A stretch of 11,617 bases of DNA from Propionibacteriaceae bacterium (GTDB lineage Bacteria; Actinomycetota; Actinomycetes; Propionibacteriales; Propionibacteriaceae), in NCBI GenBank assembly GCA_003451975.1, contig DMIX01000434.1, positions 1-11,617 on the forward strand. The letters run 5' to 3'. Shown here piece after piece: positions 1-6,878 of the stretch. The notes beneath the pieces were generated by a model. The model was not told where the DNA came from, did not search any database, and worked only from the letters and a program-made list of their open reading frames with translations. Each line of letters opens with the position of its first letter. The first letter of the stretch is position 1. Both the position numbers and the translations under genes were made by a program.

Positions 1-1029
1 CTCTTCACCCTTCAATCCGACGCGGCGCTGCCGGAAGAACACCGGACCGCCGTCCTCGAGCTTGATGGCCAGCGCCACGATCGCCATCACCGGCGCGGAC
101 GCGATCAGCAGTGCGGTGGAGCCGATGACGTCGAAAGTGCGCTTCACCCAACGTCCCGAAGCCAGAGCCTGGGGCCGTTCGACGTCGACCAGCGGCAGAC
201 CGGCCACCGGACGCACCTCGAGGCGATTGGCGCTGGTATCGGTGATGGCCGGCACCACGATCATCTGAATGTCGTGCTCCTCGAGTTCCCACGCCATGTG
301 GCGGAACTCCGAAGCCGCGTTGAAGGAGCCTTCGGCGAAGAAGACGGCTTCGGCTTCGTGCTCTTCGATGATCGAAACCGCTTCGGACATGTTGCCCAGC
401 ACCGGCAGGCCACCGGGAGTGTAGGCAACCTTGTCGCTGGTGATGGCACCGATTACGCGGTAGCCCAACCAGGATTCCCGACGCAGCACCTGAGCGATGG
501 CGTCGACGTGACCGCTGTCACCGGCGACGACCAGCGGCGTGGTCAGCGCGCCGCGGGCGTGGATGGCGCCCATCGCCTTGCGGCGGGCGTAGCGGGCCAG
601 CAGCAGCGCGAAGGACCCGAAGGTGAACATCAGCACGAAAGCGGCACGAGGAAAGTCGTACTTCATCAGGTAGGCGGTGATGCCGAGCAGTGCCGCAGTG
701 GCGGCGGTGGCCATCAGCACACGCTTGTATTCCATGGCCCCGGCGCGGAGATGACGCAACGAATCGGCACCGAAGATGCGCAGCATCACCAACCAGCCGA
801 CCACGATGAACGGGCCGGATGCCTGCATGATGAGCAAGGTGTCGTCCTGGCCGGGAAACGGCAGCAGGCCTCGTGCCATGACCGCGACGATCAGAGCAAG
901 GCTGATCATCAGGGCGTCGCCCACATAGAGGGCGGTGAGTTGAACGCGCTTCGAGAGCACGGTTACGGGCACGCGTGATGTCGATGCTGCTTGTGCAACA
1001 GCATCCAATTGCGCAGAAACTGTGGTCAT
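1..1029 (-). CDS. Polyprenyl-phosphate sugar-1-phosphate transferase, 3' part missing
   Basis: Likely initiating enzyme of the polysaccharide: it would transfer a sugar-1-phosphate from a nucleotide sugar to undecaprenyl phosphate at the inner face of the membrane. The visible 343 residues match the WbaP/CpsE type. About four hydrophobic segments lie near residues 34-54, 72-86, 104-122 and 129-146. A nucleotide-binding-like middle domain follows (around 164-290, with LVVAGDSG near 166-173). The start of the catalytic domain is KRTFDVIGS at 296-304, a membrane re-entrant segment containing P313, then GGPVFFRQRRVG at 327-338. The frame is still open at the window edge, so the remaining catalytic residues cannot be seen. 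The ATG start is preceded at 5 bases by a run of G residues (GGGGGGA) that can act as a ribosome binding site. It is the first gene after a 422-base gap and so probably has its own promoter. The sugar transferred cannot be told from this part. Confidence 0.93.
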   Translation of the reverse strand, partial: MTTVSAQLDAVAQAASTSRVPVTVLSKRVQLTALYVGDALMISLALIVAVMARGLLPFPGQDDTLLIMQASGPFIVVGWLVMLRIFGADSLRHLRAGAMEYKRVLMATAATAALLGITAYLMKYDFPRAAFVLMFTFGSFALLLARYARRKAMGAIHARGALTTPLVVAGDSGHVDAIAQVLRRESWLGYRVIGAITSDKVAYTPGGLPVLGNMSEAVSIIEEHEAEAVFFAEGSFNAASEFRHMAWELEEHDIQMIVVPAITDTSANRLEVRPVAGLPLVDVERPQALASGRWVKRTFDVIGSTALLIASAPVMAIVALAIKLEDGGPVFFRQRRVGLKGEE

Positions 1030-1116
1030 GATCCCCCCCGGTTCAGACCCATCCAGCCAATCCCCCGAGAGGCTGAACAATGCACCCCTTCCCCCGAACG
1101 GGTGACACTGGCAGAT

Positions 1117-1145
1117 AGTTTGGCGGCTGAGCGACGATGTTGCAA
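1117..1145 (-). promoter_or_regulatory. Possible promoter of the sugar transferase gene
   Basis: On the minus strand TTGCAA (1145-1140, four of six matches to the -35 consensus) is followed after 17 bases by CAAACT (1122-1117), a weak -10 element. An alternative -10, AACTAT, lies two bases further on at 19-base spacing. The predicted leader would be about 80 bases. The matches are weak, and only the position between the dyads and the gene supports the call. Confidence 0.25.
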
Positions 1146-1157
1146 GTGCGCTACTGG

Positions 1158-1189
1158 CTCAGGAATGCCTGAGACGACCCTGTCAGGGT
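1158..1189. promoter_or_regulatory. Two adjacent dyad-symmetric sites, possible operators
   Basis: CTCAGGAATGCCTGAG (1158-1173) is a perfect 6-base inverted repeat around AATG. Three bases later, ACCCTGTCAGGGT (1177-1189) is a perfect 6-base inverted repeat around a single T. Both contain CAGG/CCTG half-sites. They lie just upstream of the suggested -35 element of the sugar transferase gene, where activator or repressor sites are common. The second has too small a centre to be an RNA hairpin, which favours protein binding. No regulator gene is in the window to assign them to. Confidence 0.35.
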
Positions 1190-1401
1190 GGATTAGTTTG
1201 GTTCGGGTCGTAATACTGAGTACATCAGCGCACCGGCACGGCTGGCTTTCGGGGGGAAGCGGTTGTACGGTTCGGGCAGCCAGATGCCATTCAGTTGGTC
1301 CCGGGAAACGGGATAGTCGCTTCAGGGCGAACTCGGGATCCGCTGATCGGGGGGCATCGTTGGTTCTGACCGGGTCGAAGAACATCGTCGGAGACGCTGG
1401 T

Positions 1402-1434
1402 GCGGAGGGGTATCGCGAGACGGTACCCCTCCGC
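1402..1434 (-). terminator. Hairpin terminator of the kinase-phosphatase-glycosyltransferase operon
   Basis: GCGGAGGGGTA (1402-1412) and TACCCCTCCGC (1424-1434) form a perfect 11-base stem that extends by a wobble and a C-G pair to a 7-base loop. It starts 17 bases after the stop codon of the minus-strand glycosyltransferase. There is no T-run on the minus-strand side, as is common for terminators in GC-rich actinobacteria. No plus-strand gene ends here. Confidence 0.8.
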
Positions 1435-1451
1435 TTTGCGTTCAGCGACGG

Positions 1452-2672
1452 TCAGCGACCGCTGCGCGCGCGTGAGCTCGCCGCGATGAGCGCCTGCCCC
1501 AACTCGACGGTGGCCCGCTGGGACGACAGCACTCGGCGACGGTATTCCTGGCCGGCGGCACCGAGCTGCGCCATCTGTTGCCGATCCTCGGACAAGGCCT
1601 CAGCGGCAGCCAGCAGCGCCGCCGGATCCTCGGGATCAACCCGGATGCCCGCGGCCGCCGCAGCGATCTCATCGGCCGTGACGCTTTCGGCATCCACCGC
1701 AGCCAGGACGGGCCGTCCGGAATGGAAATAGGACGTGAGCTTGCTGGGAACCGACATTTCGGTCATTCCGGGAAGCTCATTCACCAGCAGAATGTCGGCA
1801 CTGGCTACGGTGTCGGCGAATTCCGCGGAATCCACCGGGTCCAGGAACTGCAGATTCGGATTGGCTCCCATGGCCTGCAACGCCGAACGTCGATGCCCGT
1901 CGCCCATGAGCACAAAGCGCACGCGTGATCTGGATCGTGCCGCCACCTGCGAGGCGTTGACGACATTCTCCAAGTTCTGCTTGGCACCCATGTTGCCGGC
2001 GTGCAGCACGATGACATCCTGCGGTGCCCAACCCAGCCGCGTCCGCAGCGCTTCGTCGCGACGCCCGGGGTCGGTGAGGTGGGTCCAGTTGCGAACCACC
2101 CGCACCCGAGCAGGATCAACACCGAGCTCGCTGGTCACGAAGGCCTTGAAGCGGTCGTGGATCACCACGACCTGATCAGCGTGGCGCAGGGTAGCTGATT
2201 CGATGCGACCGATGAGACCGGCGATTCGGGACGCCGCGCCGGTCTGGCTGGCGCTGAGGGTGTAGATGTCCTGAACCCACACCACGCTGGGACGGCGGGT
2301 CAGCCGGGCGCGCGCGATGATCAATGCGGTACTGAGCAGCGCCGGGGTGACTGCGAGCACCACGTCGGCGCCGAACCAGGAGTTCGCGGCCGCCCGCAGC
2401 CCGAACCCCACCTCCATGAGCGAACGGCCGATGACGCCGCCGTCCCGCGGTACGGGATGGCGAAGGCGCTGCACCTTGATGTCGTTGACCAGTTCACGTC
2501 GGCTCAGCCCGGTGTAGCCGTCGGCGATCTGCCATTGCGGATAATGCGGGTAGCCGGTGACCACAGTGATGTCGTGGCCCTGTTCGGCCAAGCCTGCAGC
2601 GGCTCCCGCAGTGTAGGGAGCGATTCCGGTGGTCTCGGGCAGATAGTTGATTCCGAGGAGGGTGATGCGCAC
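1452..2672 (-). CDS. WcaI-like family 4 glycosyltransferase
   Basis: A 406-residue GT-B glycosyltransferase, probably a retaining GT4 enzyme that adds a sugar to the lipid-linked repeat unit on the cytoplasmic side. The N-terminus has INYLPETTGIAPYT (8-21) and TGYPHYPQW (39-47), and the C-terminal half has GNMGAKQNLENVV (226-238) and PSKLTSYFHSGRPVLA (309-324). This set of motifs is typical of the WcaI/WbuB group of colanic-acid and O-antigen transferases. The E-x7-E motif seen in many GT4 enzymes is not present in its usual form, which fits that group. The GTG start is 3 bases after the phosphatase stop codon with no clear ribosome binding site, so translation is probably coupled. It is the last gene of its operon, with a hairpin terminator 17 bases after the stop. 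Donor and acceptor sugars cannot be read from the sequence. Confidence 0.9.
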   Translation of the reverse strand: MRITLLGINYLPETTGIAPYTAGAAAGLAEQGHDITVVTGYPHYPQWQIADGYTGLSRRELVNDIKVQRLRHPVPRDGGVIGRSLMEVGFGLRAAANSWFGADVVLAVTPALLSTALIIARARLTRRPSVVWVQDIYTLSASQTGAASRIAGLIGRIESATLRHADQVVVIHDRFKAFVTSELGVDPARVRVVRNWTHLTDPGRRDEALRTRLGWAPQDVIVLHAGNMGAKQNLENVVNASQVAARSRSRVRFVLMGDGHRRSALQAMGANPNLQFLDPVDSAEFADTVASADILLVNELPGMTEMSVPSKLTSYFHSGRPVLAAVDAESVTADEIAAAAAGIRVDPEDPAALLAAAEALSEDRQQMAQLGAAGQEYRRRVLSSQRATVELGQALIAASSRARSGR

Positions 2673-2675
2673 GGG

Positions 2676-3281
2676 TCAGGAGCGATTTCTGGAGAGATCC
2701 TTCAGCCCGGTGATCAGTTCTGCCAGCAGGCTGATGGCCGGGTCGATGGCGGCGAAGGTCGCCGGGAACAGGCGGCGATGCGAATTCACCGGATCCACGA
2801 TGTCGTCGTCATCCTGGCTGCCAGCTGACAGGCCGCGGTTGCGATTGGCCAGTTGAGCCAGAGCTTCCAGCGGACCGTTCGTGGCCACCCGGATCTCGCC
2901 GACAGGGTCGAGTTGGATCAAGCGAACGAACTGGCGCAGCGTGAAGGTCACATTGCGGCGTTCCGGGGCCAGCCGGGCGACCAGTCGGCGGTGGTCCCGG
3001 GTGGCGGTGAGGACCAGACCGGCTTGCTGCACCAATTGCGAACTGAGCTGCGTGGTGGTGAATCCACTGGCGTCGATGCCCCGATTGTCGAGTTCTTCGG
3101 CCACCACGGGATGCACCCCCGAATGAGCCAGGGCATAGGTGCCTGCCGAGTGCACCGGCAGCGCAGCGGCGGAGGTATCGGCCAAGCGCTGGGCCAACGT
3201 CAACTCCATGAAGGGGGAGCGTGCGATGTTGCCGGTACACACGAACAGGATGCTGCGGCTCTCGCTGCGGGACGAGGTCAC
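2676..3281 (-). CDS. Low-molecular-weight protein tyrosine phosphatase (Wzb-like)
   Basis: A 201-residue cytoplasmic phosphatase expected to remove phosphate from the tyrosine autokinase encoded just upstream, as Wzb does for Wzc. The N-terminal P-loop reads FVCTGNIARS, with nucleophile C15 and R21 in the C-x5-R signature. The general-acid motif is VDPV with D163. The family is usually about 145-160 residues; here extra sequence lies between roughly residues 108 and 160 and ends in an acidic run (QDDDD, 156-160) just before the catalytic aspartate. The GTG start overlaps the kinase stop codon in GTGA, placing the P-loop at its usual distance from the N-terminus and implying translational coupling. 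The same frame stays open upstream to 3734, but that part is a shadow of the kinase gene. A related arsenate reductase is possible in principle, but the context argues against it. Confidence 0.92.
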   Translation of the reverse strand: MTSSRSESRSILFVCTGNIARSPFMELTLAQRLADTSAAALPVHSAGTYALAHSGVHPVVAEELDNRGIDASGFTTTQLSSQLVQQAGLVLTATRDHRRLVARLAPERRNVTFTLRQFVRLIQLDPVGEIRVATNGPLEALAQLANRNRGLSAGSQDDDDIVDPVNSHRRLFPATFAAIDPAISLLAELITGLKDLSRNRS

Positions 3282-5353
3282 TGGTTCACCGCTTTCTTCA
3301 GGGCCTTGGTGATGGTGTCGGACAGCACCTGGTAGCCCTCCGCTGTGGGATGGATGCCATCGGAGGTGAGCAGGCTTGCCTTTCCTTCGAACGGCGAACC
3401 GATGTCGACATAGGTGGCCCCGGTCAAAGCCGCTGCTGATTTCACCTCGGCCGCGATTGTGGGGAGGGTATTCGTGCCGGCAAACGGGGACAGCACCAGG
3501 ATCTTGGCATTGGGCAGGCTCGCACGCAGGCGGCGGAACAGTGTCTTGGCGGCGTCGCCGACGTTCTTGGTTCCGTCGTTGACGCCGCCCGAGATCACGA
3601 CGACGTCGGGATTCTGTCCCACAGCAGCGTCGACCATCTCGACGAAAGTGGGGCAGTAATCCACCCCGCAGGCGTTCTTGCCTGCAGAGGTTCGGTAGCC
3701 GGTGCCACCACGTCCGAGGTTGATCGGTTCCCAACCCAGGTTCTCGGCGGTCTGGGTGACCCAGGAACCATCAGTGGTTCCTTGTACCAAGGAATCCCCG
3801 ATGAACACTGCCCGCGGAGATTGGGTGGCTGCCGGTGTTGAGGCCGCCGCCATCGGCGTGGTGCCCGCACTGGCGATGGCCTCACCCGGACGGGTCGCCA
3901 TCACCACAGCGATGGTCGCGACCACCGCGGTGGCCACCACTGCGGCGGCGACCTTGATCACCGGACGCCACCCCTTCGGCAGCAGATCGGCGAGCGTGCT
4001 CGGTCGGTTGCGGTCGGCATAGGTGTAGGCATACGGGCGTGCGGCGTCGTCCTTGGCGAGGTTCATCAAGGTGCCGCGGATCGGCACATCCGCGACGCTC
4101 AGTGCGCCGATAGCCTGGCGAAGCTCGGAGGTGCGCAGCTTGCCGTTGCCCACGACCAGCACCACGCCACCGAACTGCCGCCCGATGATGGCCGCGTCGG
4201 TCACCGCGGTCAGCGGTGGGGTGTCGATGATCGTGACGTCGAATCGATCAGCGATGCTGCGCAGCGCTTCGCGGCCACGGGTGGAGCCGAGAAGCTCGCT
4301 GGCATTCGGCGGCACCGTGCCGACCAGGATCACCTGGAGGTTGTCAGGCCCCCACGGTTGCACGACGTCCTCGATCTTGCTCTGACCGACCACGATGTCG
4401 CTGAGGCCGGGGCCCCCGGTGAGGTCCAGTAGCCCTTCGAGTCGGGGTCGACGCAGATCGGCTTCCACCAGGCAGGTACTCAAACCTTCGGCAGCAAAGG
4501 CGGCCGCGAGGTTCGCCGCCGTCGTGCTCTTGCCCTCACCACTGACAGAAGAGGTGACCACGAAGGTGCGTTTGCCCTCCCCAGGCAGGTACTTCAGCGC
4601 GGTACGGGCGTGGCGGAAGCTTTCTGCCCGCAGCGACAGTGGCAAGGCGGTTACCGCGATCGGATGGCGGGCCAGCTTGCGATCTCTAGGCAGGCTGGCC
4701 AGCACTACGCTTCCGGTGAGGCTCTCGATCTGCTCGCTGGAATCGACCCGGGCCACCACGAGCTCCACGATGACCAGATAGCCGATGGCCAGCACCAGCC
4801 CGCCCAACATGCCCATCATCGCGTACAGCGGAATGTTGGGCGAAGACGGCTCGTTCGGCACGATCGCGGCTTCGATCAGCTGTGCTCGCACCGGAGCACC
4901 CTTGACGTCGCTGACTTTGGGGCTGAGGTCTGAGACCGCGATAGACAGCTGATTCGCGATGGCGTTAGCCAAAGCGGCCGCCATTTCAGGATCCTTGTCG
5001 GTGACATCGATGGTGATCAAGGAGGTGTTCAGTGGCACCGAGACGTCGATGTTCTTGCGCAGGTCTTCCAAGGTAGTGTCGAGGTTGAACTGCGTGATGA
5101 CCGGGCCGAGCACGATTTCCTTGGGTACCACAGCGGCGAAGTTGCGAGCTTGATCCTGGGAGAAGGTGCTTCCCTGAGCCAGGTCGCCGGTGGTCTGGCC
5201 GCTGGTCACCGTGACGAAGACGTCGGCTGTTGCCGTGTATTTGGGCTTCTGAATAGCGGCGACGGTGAGCGCTAGCGAAGTCCCCAATAGTCCTGCGAGT
5301 ACGATGAGCAGCCATCTGCTGCGAAGCATGCGCAGTACCTCTTGGCTCCCCAT
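3278..5353 (-). CDS. Wzz chain-length regulator/BY-kinase fused to a C-terminal SGNH hydrolase
   Basis: A 691-residue three-part membrane protein. Part one is a Wzz domain: membrane segment near 14-33, outer loop, proline-rich VPNEPSSPNIP (165-175), second segment near 176-200. Part two is a cytoplasmic bacterial tyrosine kinase (about 240-435): Walker A SGEGKST (271-277), Walker A' LVEADLRRPR (295-304), Walker B VTIIDTPP (373-380), and a tyrosine cluster YAYTY (441-445). Part three is unusual: a third membrane segment (about 465-486), an Ala/Thr/Ser-rich linker, and an SGNH domain with GDS (S521), G547 in NLGRGG, GGVND (N592) and SDGIHP (D665, H668). Two cysteines (C562, C567) could form a disulfide outside the cell. 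Ordinary kinases of this class end soon after the tyrosines. The protein likely sets chain length and, by inference, also de-esterifies or acylates the exported polymer. ATG start with AGGGGG five bases upstream; first gene of its operon. Confidence 0.93.
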   Translation of the reverse strand: MGSQEVLRMLRSRWLLIVLAGLLGTSLALTVAAIQKPKYTATADVFVTVTSGQTTGDLAQGSTFSQDQARNFAAVVPKEIVLGPVITQFNLDTTLEDLRKNIDVSVPLNTSLITIDVTDKDPEMAAALANAIANQLSIAVSDLSPKVSDVKGAPVRAQLIEAAIVPNEPSSPNIPLYAMMGMLGGLVLAIGYLVIVELVVARVDSSEQIESLTGSVVLASLPRDRKLARHPIAVTALPLSLRAESFRHARTALKYLPGEGKRTFVVTSSVSGEGKSTTAANLAAAFAAEGLSTCLVEADLRRPRLEGLLDLTGGPGLSDIVVGQSKIEDVVQPWGPDNLQVILVGTVPPNASELLGSTRGREALRSIADRFDVTIIDTPPLTAVTDAAIIGRQFGGVVLVVGNGKLRTSELRQAIGALSVADVPIRGTLMNLAKDDAARPYAYTYADRNRPSTLADLLPKGWRPVIKVAAAVVATAVVATIAVVMATRPGEAIASAGTTPMAAASTPAATQSPRAVFIGDSLVQGTTDGSWVTQTAENLGWEPINLGRGGTGYRTSAGKNACGVDYCPTFVEMVDAAVGQNPDVVVISGGVNDGTKNVGDAAKTLFRRLRASLPNAKILVLSPFAGTNTLPTIAAEVKSAAALTGATYVDIGSPFEGKASLLTSDGIHPTAEGYQVLSDTITKALKKAVNQ

Positions 5354-5384
5354 ATATCCCCCTGTGGTCGGACCCTAACCCCCA

Positions 5385-5414
5385 AGAATAGCGGTAGGCT
5401 TGCGGGACTGTTGA
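5385..5414 (-). promoter_or_regulatory. Likely promoter of the kinase operon
   Basis: On the minus strand TCAACA (5414-5409, four of six to the -35 consensus) and TATTCT (5390-5385, four of six to the -10 consensus, fitting TAnnnT) are spaced by 18 bases. Transcription would start near 5378, giving a leader of about 25 bases that contains the AGGGGG ribosome binding site. It lies in the 82-base gap shared with the divergent polymerase gene, so the two units may be co-regulated. Confidence 0.4.
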
Positions 5415-5421
5415 TTCCAGT

Positions 5422-5429
5422 GAGGGAGG
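5422..5429 (+). promoter_or_regulatory. Ribosome binding site that fixes a TTG start
   Basis: GAGGGAGG ends 6 bases before TTG at 5436, an ideal distance. The next candidate, ATG at 5448, would be 18 bases away. The TTG is therefore the better start for the polymerase gene. Confidence 0.7.
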
Positions 5430-5435
5430 CTGGGC

Positions 5436-6878
5436 TTGACCCGAGTCATGGCGCCTCCAGTGACCCGTCCGCGGGCCATCTCCGGTGGCTGGGTCATCGG
5501 GATGGCGATTTCTATCGCGGTCCTTGCCATCGGCATCCCGGGGGCGTTGATCTTCACCGTTGACGATGTTGGGCGTAGCCAGGGCTGGATCATCACCACC
5601 GTGATCGGTGTCTGGAGCGGTATTCGGATCTCCGTGCGCTGGGTGCGAGGGGTCCCGCGGCTGTTTGATTTCTTCTTCTGGGTATTCACCTACATTTTCA
5701 TCGGAATTGCGGCTACCGCCTCGATGCGTGCCGCCGATATCCCCTGGACCACGGCTTCGATCAACCCCGACCTGGACGTTCCGACGGCGCTGATCACCCT
5801 GGGTGGTGTGATCGCCTACGAGGTGGGCGCCTTCATCCGGTGGGCGAGCGCTCGCAAGCGTCCGGTCAGCGAGCTGCCGGAGGTCGGAATCAGTGTGGGC
5901 CGGGCGTTGCTGCTCTACCTGATGGGGATCGCAGCCGTGGGGTACTACGTCTCGAAAATGGGGCTGTCGGCGATCTTTTCCAGCAGAACCAATTCGGCGA
6001 TCATGCAGTCCTACATCTGGGGAGACTCCTCTACCCTGGCGATCATCTACGCCATGGCGATCTATCCGCTACTGGTAGCCGTGGGCGCCTTCGCTCAGCA
6101 TTGGCGATCGTTGCAACCCGGCGAATCCGGACGCTTCGGCTATCCGGTGCTGATCGCGGCAGGCTTCGTGGGCCTGATGCTCGTGGCCAACCCGCTCACC
6201 TCGGCGCGCTACACCGCGGGGACGGTGGCTTTCGCCTTGGTGATGTTCCTCGGCGCCGCGGCCACCGCGAACCGTGCCCGGTTGACGATGCTGGGAACGA
6301 TCTTCGGTTTCCTGTTCGTCTTCCCGATCCTGAACGTGTTTCGCAACGCCGGAACCCAGTTGCAGGACCGCCAGAGCTTTTTCAGCGAGTACATCGGCAA
6401 TGCCGACTACGACGCCTTCTTCCAGATCGCCAATGCCTACTCCTATGTCGTCGACGGCCTGGTCGTCCCGGGACGTCAGTTCCTGGGCAGCCTGCTGTTC
6501 TGGGTGCCTCGGTCGGTGTGGCCTGACAAACCCGAAGACACCGGCATCATGCTCGCCGACTACCGCGGCTATCCCTTCACCAATCTGTCCGCTCCGGTGT
6601 GGTCGGAGCTGTTGGTCAACGGCGGTGTGATCGCGGTCGTCGTCGGCTTCATCATCATCGGCTTCGCCCTGCGGGTGCTGGATGACCGCATGGTGCCGGC
6701 CTATTCGCAGGCCGGTTGGTGGGGGGTGGCCGGCGCGATCCTGCCGGTTTATAGCCTGATCCTGTGGCGGGGCTCTTTGCTGCAGGCGACCGGAGCTCTG
6801 GTCGTGATGATGGTGGGCCTGATCTGGATCAGGAAGAAATCGCCGCCGAGTAGCGCGCTGACAACTCTGTCGCGATAG
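5436..6878 (+). CDS. wzy: Wzy-type oligosaccharide repeat unit polymerase
   Basis: A 480-residue integral membrane protein with about ten to twelve hydrophobic segments, expected to join flipped lipid-linked repeat units into polymer on the outer side of the membrane. A signature stretch in the second half includes LTSARYTAG (254-262, with R258), NADYDAFFQ (322-330), LGSLLFWVPRSVWPDKP (350-366) and WSELLVNGG (389-397). This pattern is seen in O-antigen polymerase-like proteins of Gram-positive polysaccharide loci, although the family is poorly conserved overall. The start is TTG, supported by GAGGGAGG six bases upstream. The gene diverges from the kinase operon, so polymerase and chain-length regulator share one 82-base control region. 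Its last 50 bases overlap the 3' end of the convergent glycosyltransferase gene. A ligase-like function is a less likely alternative. Confidence 0.85.
   Translation: MTRVMAPPVTRPRAISGGWVIGMAISIAVLAIGIPGALIFTVDDVGRSQGWIITTVIGVWSGIRISVRWVRGVPRLFDFFFWVFTYIFIGIAATASMRAADIPWTTASINPDLDVPTALITLGGVIAYEVGAFIRWASARKRPVSELPEVGISVGRALLLYLMGIAAVGYYVSKMGLSAIFSSRTNSAIMQSYIWGDSSTLAIIYAMAIYPLLVAVGAFAQHWRSLQPGESGRFGYPVLIAAGFVGLMLVANPLTSARYTAGTVAFALVMFLGAAATANRARLTMLGTIFGFLFVFPILNVFRNAGTQLQDRQSFFSEYIGNADYDAFFQIANAYSYVVDGLVVPGRQFLGSLLFWVPRSVWPDKPEDTGIMLADYRGYPFTNLSAPVWSELLVNGGVIAVVVGFIIIGFALRVLDDRMVPAYSQAGWWGVAGAILPVYSLILWRGSLLQATGALVVMMVGLIWIRKKSPPSSALTTLSR

Larger units (their letters stand above)
1030..1451. 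other. Long intergenic gap with terminator, dyads and promoter
   Basis: This 422-base stretch separates two minus-strand genes and carries no convincing gene. It holds the hairpin terminator of the upstream operon (1402-1434), two neighbouring inverted repeats (1158-1189) and a weak minus-strand promoter (1117-1145). A minus-strand open frame of 119 codons (1026-1385) runs across it but resembles no family I recognise. A second minus-strand frame in the 1200-1320 part reads as a short protein-like stretch ending in a stop near 1198, so a decayed gene is conceivable. It is the only gap above 300 bases in the window. Confidence 0.6.

Noticed and set aside
274..978. Plus-strand open frame of 234 codons
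   Set aside because: It lies antisense to the sugar transferase, whose family motifs are clear, and its Gly/His/Gln/Arg-rich composition is typical of a shadow frame in GC-rich DNA.
1026..1385. 119-codon minus-strand open frame as an intact gene
   Set aside because: No recognisable family, no ribosome binding site, and it runs into the sugar transferase start. At most a remnant, recorded as a low-interest finding.
3282..3734. Longer phosphatase starting at 3734 with 151 extra N-terminal residues
   Set aside because: The extra part is out of frame over the SGNH-coding region and has low-complexity Arg-rich composition. The GTG in the GTGA overlap puts the P-loop at the normal distance from the N-terminus.
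3278..3840. SGNH domain as a separate gene
   Set aside because: The frame is continuous with the kinase through a membrane segment and linker. No stop, ribosome binding site or change in composition marks a gene boundary.
5448..6878. ATG at 5448 as the polymerase start
   Set aside because: It lies 18 bases from the only good ribosome binding site, whereas TTG at 5436 is at 6 bases.
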